This document shows, in pieces, positions 40,246 through 64,000 of a stretch of 64,000 nt of DNA. The translations under genes and the position numbers were made by a program. Source of the stretch: Cololabis saira (Eukaryota > Chordata > Actinopteri > Beloniformes > Belonidae); assembly GCF_033807715.1 (NCBI RefSeq), contig NC_084599.1, positions 30,774,125 through 30,838,124 on the forward strand. The letters are read 5' to 3'. A model generated the notes under the pieces. The model was given only the letters and a program-made list of their open reading frames with translations. It searched no databases and was not told the DNA's origin. Each line of letters begins with the position of its first letter. The first letter of the stretch is position 1.

Positions 40246-40895
40246 CAGGGGCGCCTCCAAAAATGTTTCATAGGGGGGGGGGGGTATACTTCACCGTTGA
40301 CGCTGCAGTGGCGCGGAGGTCAGAGAAGCAACATGTCAGTATAATACAATCCATTACAGGATTGTATTATACTGTTGTAGTATAAGGGCTCAGAAATACT
40401 TAAAAAACGCCTTGGTTTATTACGGAAGAGTATTAGGGCCATGCAAGAGAAAAGATATTTGAGAGGGGAAGATTTTTTTTTATTGTGCACTTCGAGAAAA
40501 AAGTTGAAATGTCGAGAAAAAAGTCAAAATGTTGAGATTAATGTTGAAATACAATTTCAAGAATAAAGTCGAAATTTCGTGAATAAAGTCGAAATTTCGA
40601 GAATAAAGTTGAAATACATTTCGACTTTTTTCTCGACATTTCGACTTTTTCCTCGACATTTCGACTTTTTTCTCGACATTTCGACTTTTTCCTCGACATT
40701 TCGACTTTTTTCTCGACATTTCGACTTTTTTCTCGAAGTGCATAATGAAAAAAAAATCTTCCTCCTCTAAAATATTATTTTTATTTTTCTCCTGCCTGGC
40801 CCTGATTCTCTTCCGTAGGGGTGGCCAGTGGGGAGGCCAGCAAATTTGTAGGGGGGGCCGTGGCCACCCTTGGCCACCCCCTGGTGGCGCCACTG
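40246..40895. mobile_element. hAT-type element, CAGGGGCGCC...GGCGCCACTG family
   Basis: Perfect duplication GCTACAGA at 40238-40245 and 40896-40903. The ends are G-rich (AGGGGGGGGGG on the left, GGGGTGGCC blocks on the right). A second foldback element is nested inside at 40421-40817. Confidence 0.85.
40421..40817. mobile_element. TACGGAAGAG foldback with TCGAC minisatellite core
   Basis: Inverted ends TACGGAAGAG...GGGCCATGCA and TGCCTGGCCCTGATTCTCTT surround a core (40493-40735) of roughly 20-bp units, AAGTCGAAATTTCGAGAATA on the left and their complement ATTTCGACTTTTTTCTCGAC on the right, so the whole core can fold on itself. A decayed relative is at about 57945-58125. Confidence 0.75.
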
Positions 40896-41554
40896 GCTAC
40901 AGATGTATAGTTTTCTTAAAATATCAACTTAACATAGTGGTTGTAAACCACTGTTGGATTCCTTCGTGTATGACTCATTGATCTAAATCAGATGAATCAC
41001 ATCGACTTTGCACTAGAGAGCCGACTATAGGGCAGAAACATATTGCACACATGTGCATGTGTCTAGTAAAACACACCAGCAAAACTGTGAAGTTTGGAGA
41101 AAAAAAGTGCAAACATCAAATAACGCCTAAATAAGAAAGAGAGTTGAAATAGTTATCAGCTCACCTGCAAAACACATGTAAAGCGAGACATGAAAAACTA
41201 GTAAGACAGAAGTATGTTGTTGGGGAAGTGAAGGGTGTGTCCCTGCGTGTGTGTGCATTTCTGCGCACAGAAAAGAAGGAGGTCTCATTTCTTCCCGAGC
41301 AGACTGAACCGCCTCGGCTTCTCCCCTCCAGCCTACCTCATCCGCACACGACTGACTTAACTTTCCCAACACCTTTCCTCGTCTACTCTTTGGATTTTCC
41401 TCCCTGCATTCATGAGGATATTGTGATTCTCTTCCCTGCAGGCGGCCCCGCAGAAATCCTCCCTCTCTGCAGTCAGTGCGGAACCAGAAGTGCCAGAAGT
41501 CTCTGCTCGTGTCTGCTGGTTTTTTGTGGTGTGTTATTTCTGTCCGACTACAGT

Positions 41555-60853
<19,299 letters not shown>

Positions 60854-61970
60854 CTGCAGAACCGTCCGTGTACACAACAGTGCAAGATGTGCTGCATTTT
60901 TTTTTCCCACTTTCATCTGGCATTTGGAGAGATTGTTTACCTGGAGGTCCCCAGAGTCTGGACCCAGACCGCTGCAGATGGAGCCCGTGTAGAGAGTTTA
61001 AAGAGACAGCAGGACCTGAACTGCAGTACTGTGCAACTGTCAGCAAAGAAAAAACCCTGCTGCACTACCACGCCGTTAGCATCTCTACGGGGCGTCCAAA
61101 TCATGCTGTTTACACTCCACCGACAGCTTTAAGTGCACTGACTTTGGGTCAACCAGCTTTCAGTTTAAAAAAAACTTAAATAGGATTTCTTTTTTTTTTC
61201 TTTGAATCAGAATCCTGTTGTGTACCAAAAATGTCACGTTCCTCTTGACCAAAGAGCACCTTATTGCATCACTTAAACAAAAAGTCCTTTTTATCTCCTG
61301 CTGTCATTATCACAAATACTCCAACAATCAAAAAAAGAAGTAACTTTGTTTTACATCTTAATGCAGCCACACTAAAAATGTATTCAGTCACCTATGAGAA
61401 GAGAGGTGTGTCATCTAGAAATCTGGGAAAAATCTAAGTGCGATATGTCCTGGTGGGGATGTATTTAACTTGAGTCTTCTGTAAAGGTGGTGTTTGTGTA
61501 CAACTTTACGACACTTCTTCAGTGAGGCTGTCTGGGAAGAAATGTGCCTTGTGTGTTTTTCTCAGATATCTGGAGACTCATATCCTCCTCTTCTTTTGCC
61601 TTCCTTTCCAATATTTGGTTCATAGATGCTGGAGTTTACATAGAAAGATTACATGACCACATTTTATTTTCAAAAAATAAACTTTGAATTAAAGTATTTT
61701 GTTTCTTTTTTTGAGCGGTGCAACACATACCAGAATACACTCTGAGCTTCGATGTGGCGGGGGTGATCCCTGAAGCTCTAAGAACAGATTACTCTAGTTT
61801 AGATGTTACGTAATAATCTGTTCCCCCGGTATTGTCACTCCTGGCTTTCCCTGTCTGGTCAAACTGTGGACCCCACATCGATGGATCAGTAACTCGTGGA
61901 GGCAAAATAACAACCGTCAAGCTACAAGTCGCAGTTAACTCAAATCTTTGTATTGGAAAAAATAAAACTT
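60854..61970 (+). other. slc25a24 3'UTR with two AATAAA signals
   Basis: The stretch after the slc25a24 stop shows no exon or transposon end. AATAAA occurs at 61676-61681 and again at 61961-61966, suggesting 3'UTRs of about 0.8 or 1.1 kb. The UTR length is inferred from these hexamers only. Confidence 0.55.
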
Positions 61971-62666
61971 TTATATTTTACTTTTATATTCATTGATGAT
62001 GTTGCTTTTTGCCTTTATGTAATCTAATCTAGCTTCCCATGACCCAAGCTCTTGTTCGGTATGCGTTTTTTATTTCTCATTTGGGCTCATTGGGAGCTGA
62101 TAAAGTCTAAACTACACACCATCTTTTGAATTATGTCTACAGACGGTGACACTCAGTCTGCATCTCCATAAAGCAATAAGCTCACCTTTAAGGTGTAAAC
62201 CACCCAAAATGTCACACCCACACATGTGAATGCTGGGTTTTAGGCTATTTAAGCAAATATAAATAGAAAAAAAATCCCATTTAATTTGGATGTAAAATCC
62301 TCAACCTTAGCGACTCCTGCTGGTCTTATTTAAAAACACTGAAATACACATTTCCATTGGAGAAAAATTACTTTTATACTGCCATTTATATCTTCCAAAA
62401 CAGTGGAATTATTATAAATAACATTCTGATATAGATGAGTTGAGTTACGAGGACACAGTTTGTATCTTATGGTGGAAAAGCAGCCAATTTCTAGAATATG
62501 AATGCACATTGAATTATTTCATCTTTTTTGTTTTTGCATCTTCAGAATGCAATTTGTAGCAAGTTATGTAAAACATACAATGCTGAGCTAAATTCTCCAA
62601 CACAAAGGCTGTCAATATAGTTAAGATGATGATAAAGGATCAAACAAATAAGACATGCTTGGTAAC

Positions 62667-63585
62667 TTAGAAAAGGCTCTTCTCTGGATATGAACCGTTC
62701 ATGATCATTGTACCAACCAGAGAGAAAAAAGCTACAGCGGTCAGGACCGCACGCAGAGCTTTGAACCAGCTGGGGTAAGTTGGGAGCAGAGCAAGATCAT
62801 AATGCAGGGAGATTCCCAGTCCCATGATGACCATGATGCCTGCGGTAACAATGCTGTCACTCATGAGCATGGTAACCCAGGCCAGCAGGGAGGGAACCAC
62901 ACTGTTGCTCAGGTTGATCCAGTCCGGTTTAGCCGGGCTGCTCTCAGGAAGCGCAAAACCCCAGCGAGCTCCACCCAGGAAAGAAATAATGGAGGCGGCG
63001 TAGGCCAACTGTGCGTAAGCCACCTGTGGGTAGTAGACCTCAGTCGCGGCCATGAACAGAGTGGGGACTACAAAAGGGATTAGTCCTGCAAACCCGAGAT
63101 AGAGGGCGGGTTTGGGACCATTCCACAAGTGCTTCATGTCATAGCGCAGCAGGTCCAGTTCTGGAGGAGGAAGTTCAGGTCGCGCCCGCTTCTTCAGCCT
63201 CGCAGCAGAAGAGTGGAAGTGTTGATTCCTCACCAGAAGTAAAGCATCCCAAGTCTGGCTGCTCTGGAAGAGTTTAGTCCTCCTGACGCGAGAGACCAGA
63301 GGAGGTTTCACGTGTCCAGGCTCTCGTTCTGTGAATGAAAGTCTGGTGGAGGAGATGATACCGGACGATGTGGATCCATCCTCAGGGACTCCAGTCAGGG
63401 CTGGTGTCCAGCATCTCTGCGAAGGGCCCGCCCAACGCAAAGCCTAAAACGACATCCAAAGGTTAAATTTCATTGTGGTTTTGAAGTTGTAAATTATGAA
63501 AATGCAAGCTTTTTGTGTTGTAAGATCTGGAGTAAATCACCCTGCAGGCTGCAACGGTGCTTCTTCTCAATAAAACAGAGAGCAT
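62667..63585 (-). CDS. tmem69: tmem69, DUF3429 multi-pass membrane protein (complete coding part)
   Basis: TMEM69 is a small multi-pass protein of the DUF3429 family whose function is unknown; the Arg-rich N-terminus (M-L-S-V-L-L-R-R-S-T-V-A-A-C-R) looks like a mitochondrial presequence. Two coding exons: 63585-63541 (15 codons, with an acceptor AG directly before the ATG, so a 5'UTR exon lies upstream) and 63443-62667 (stop TAA 62669-62667); donor AGG|gtgatt and acceptor tttag|GCT keep phase 0. The result is 273 residues (human 247). The conserved part starts near residue 126 with GPKPALYLGFAGLIPFVVP, then SFLGGARWGFALPE, SPAKPDW, YPSWFKALR and a final YPEKSLF, matching human landmarks. About five hydrophobic segments lie between residues 127 and 262. 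It converges on slc25a24. Confidence 0.9.
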
Positions 63586-64000
63586 CTGAGAGAAAGCAGA
63601 GCAGGTCAGGTTAAGCACAGCAAACAAATTAATAAAAATACACAGACACAAAATAAAGACTAATTCTCAAAAATGTTAAATAACAGACGTGACCAGCAAA
63701 CACACATGTAACAATGAGTAGCGTTTGTCAACTACGCCCCAAAACTATGGAACACACTGCCCAAAAACATCAGGGAAGCCGAGTCGGTAGATATCTTCAA
63801 AAGACAACTTAAAATCTCTTTACTCAAGCATTTAAACATGAGATAACCACGCCTTAGTTGCCACTTTCCTTTTATCTATATATCATTGATTTTTACTGTC
63901 TGCATTACTTTTATACTTTTAAATGTTTTTATATGATCATTTTTATCTTTTACTCTTATTTGTTGATATTTTTATCTTTTTATTTTTCATATGCCTACGA
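63586..64000 (+). mobile_element. tmem69 upstream sequence with LINE RT C-terminus
   Basis: From about 63738 the plus strand reads Y-A-P-K-L-W-N-T-L-P-K-N-I-R-E-A-E-S-V-D, then I-F-K-R-Q-L-K-I-S-L-L-K-H-L-N, ending in a stop at about 63843. This is the typical end of an L2/Rex1-type LINE reverse transcriptase, truncated on the 5' side and continuing into its 3'UTR past the window. A 5'UTR exon of tmem69 is expected but was not identified. Confidence 0.7.

Overview
This is eukaryotic nuclear DNA from a bony fish, most likely a spiny-rayed (acanthomorph) teleost. Short exons with GT/AG borders are scattered through large AT-rich introns, and the introns are packed with fish-type non-autonomous DNA transposons, LINE 3' ends, a tRNA-derived SINE and microsatellites. 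The gene order henmt1, fam102b (eeig2), slc25a24 matches the order on human chromosome 1p13 as I remember it. No prokaryotic features, CRISPR arrays or operons are present.

Layout, left to right. (1) 30-6318, + strand: last seven coding exons of henmt1, the piRNA 3'-end methyltransferase; the window cuts its 5' part. (2) 9238-37248, - strand: complete fam102b/eeig2 in eleven coding exons, with a probable long 3'UTR down to about 6.6 kb, so it meets henmt1 tail to tail. (3) 41555-60853, + strand: complete slc25a24 (SCaMC-1, mitochondrial ATP-Mg/Pi carrier) in ten coding exons, 476 residues, four EF-hands and three carrier repeats; it is head to head with fam102b, about 4.3 kb apart. (4) 62667-63585, - strand: tmem69, two coding exons, converging on slc25a24. 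Every exon model was read from the sequence and keeps frame across all junctions; one fam102b junction has two workable solutions. The four genes have unrelated housekeeping or germline roles and share only their neighbourhood.

Mobile DNA. At least fourteen hAT-type non-autonomous elements have 8-bp target duplications visible in the sequence, several nested in one another. Four palindromic TA-flanked MITEs, a 2.3-kb giant palindrome, CGCAGAGCC-type foldbacks, a self-complementary minisatellite and several LINE RT C-termini fill most of the remaining introns. Slc25a24 intron 7 holds a young LTR retrotransposon (52516-57102) with identical LTRs and an intact 1095-codon gag-protease-integrase ORF. 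Reverse transcriptase is missing, and a remnant of the RNase H end lies after integrase, the Gmr1-like gene order.

The best leads are this deleted but intact-looking retroelement, a composite transposon caught in two places, a candidate alternative first exon of slc25a24, and the ambiguous fam102b splice junction. I saw no convincing wholly new system.
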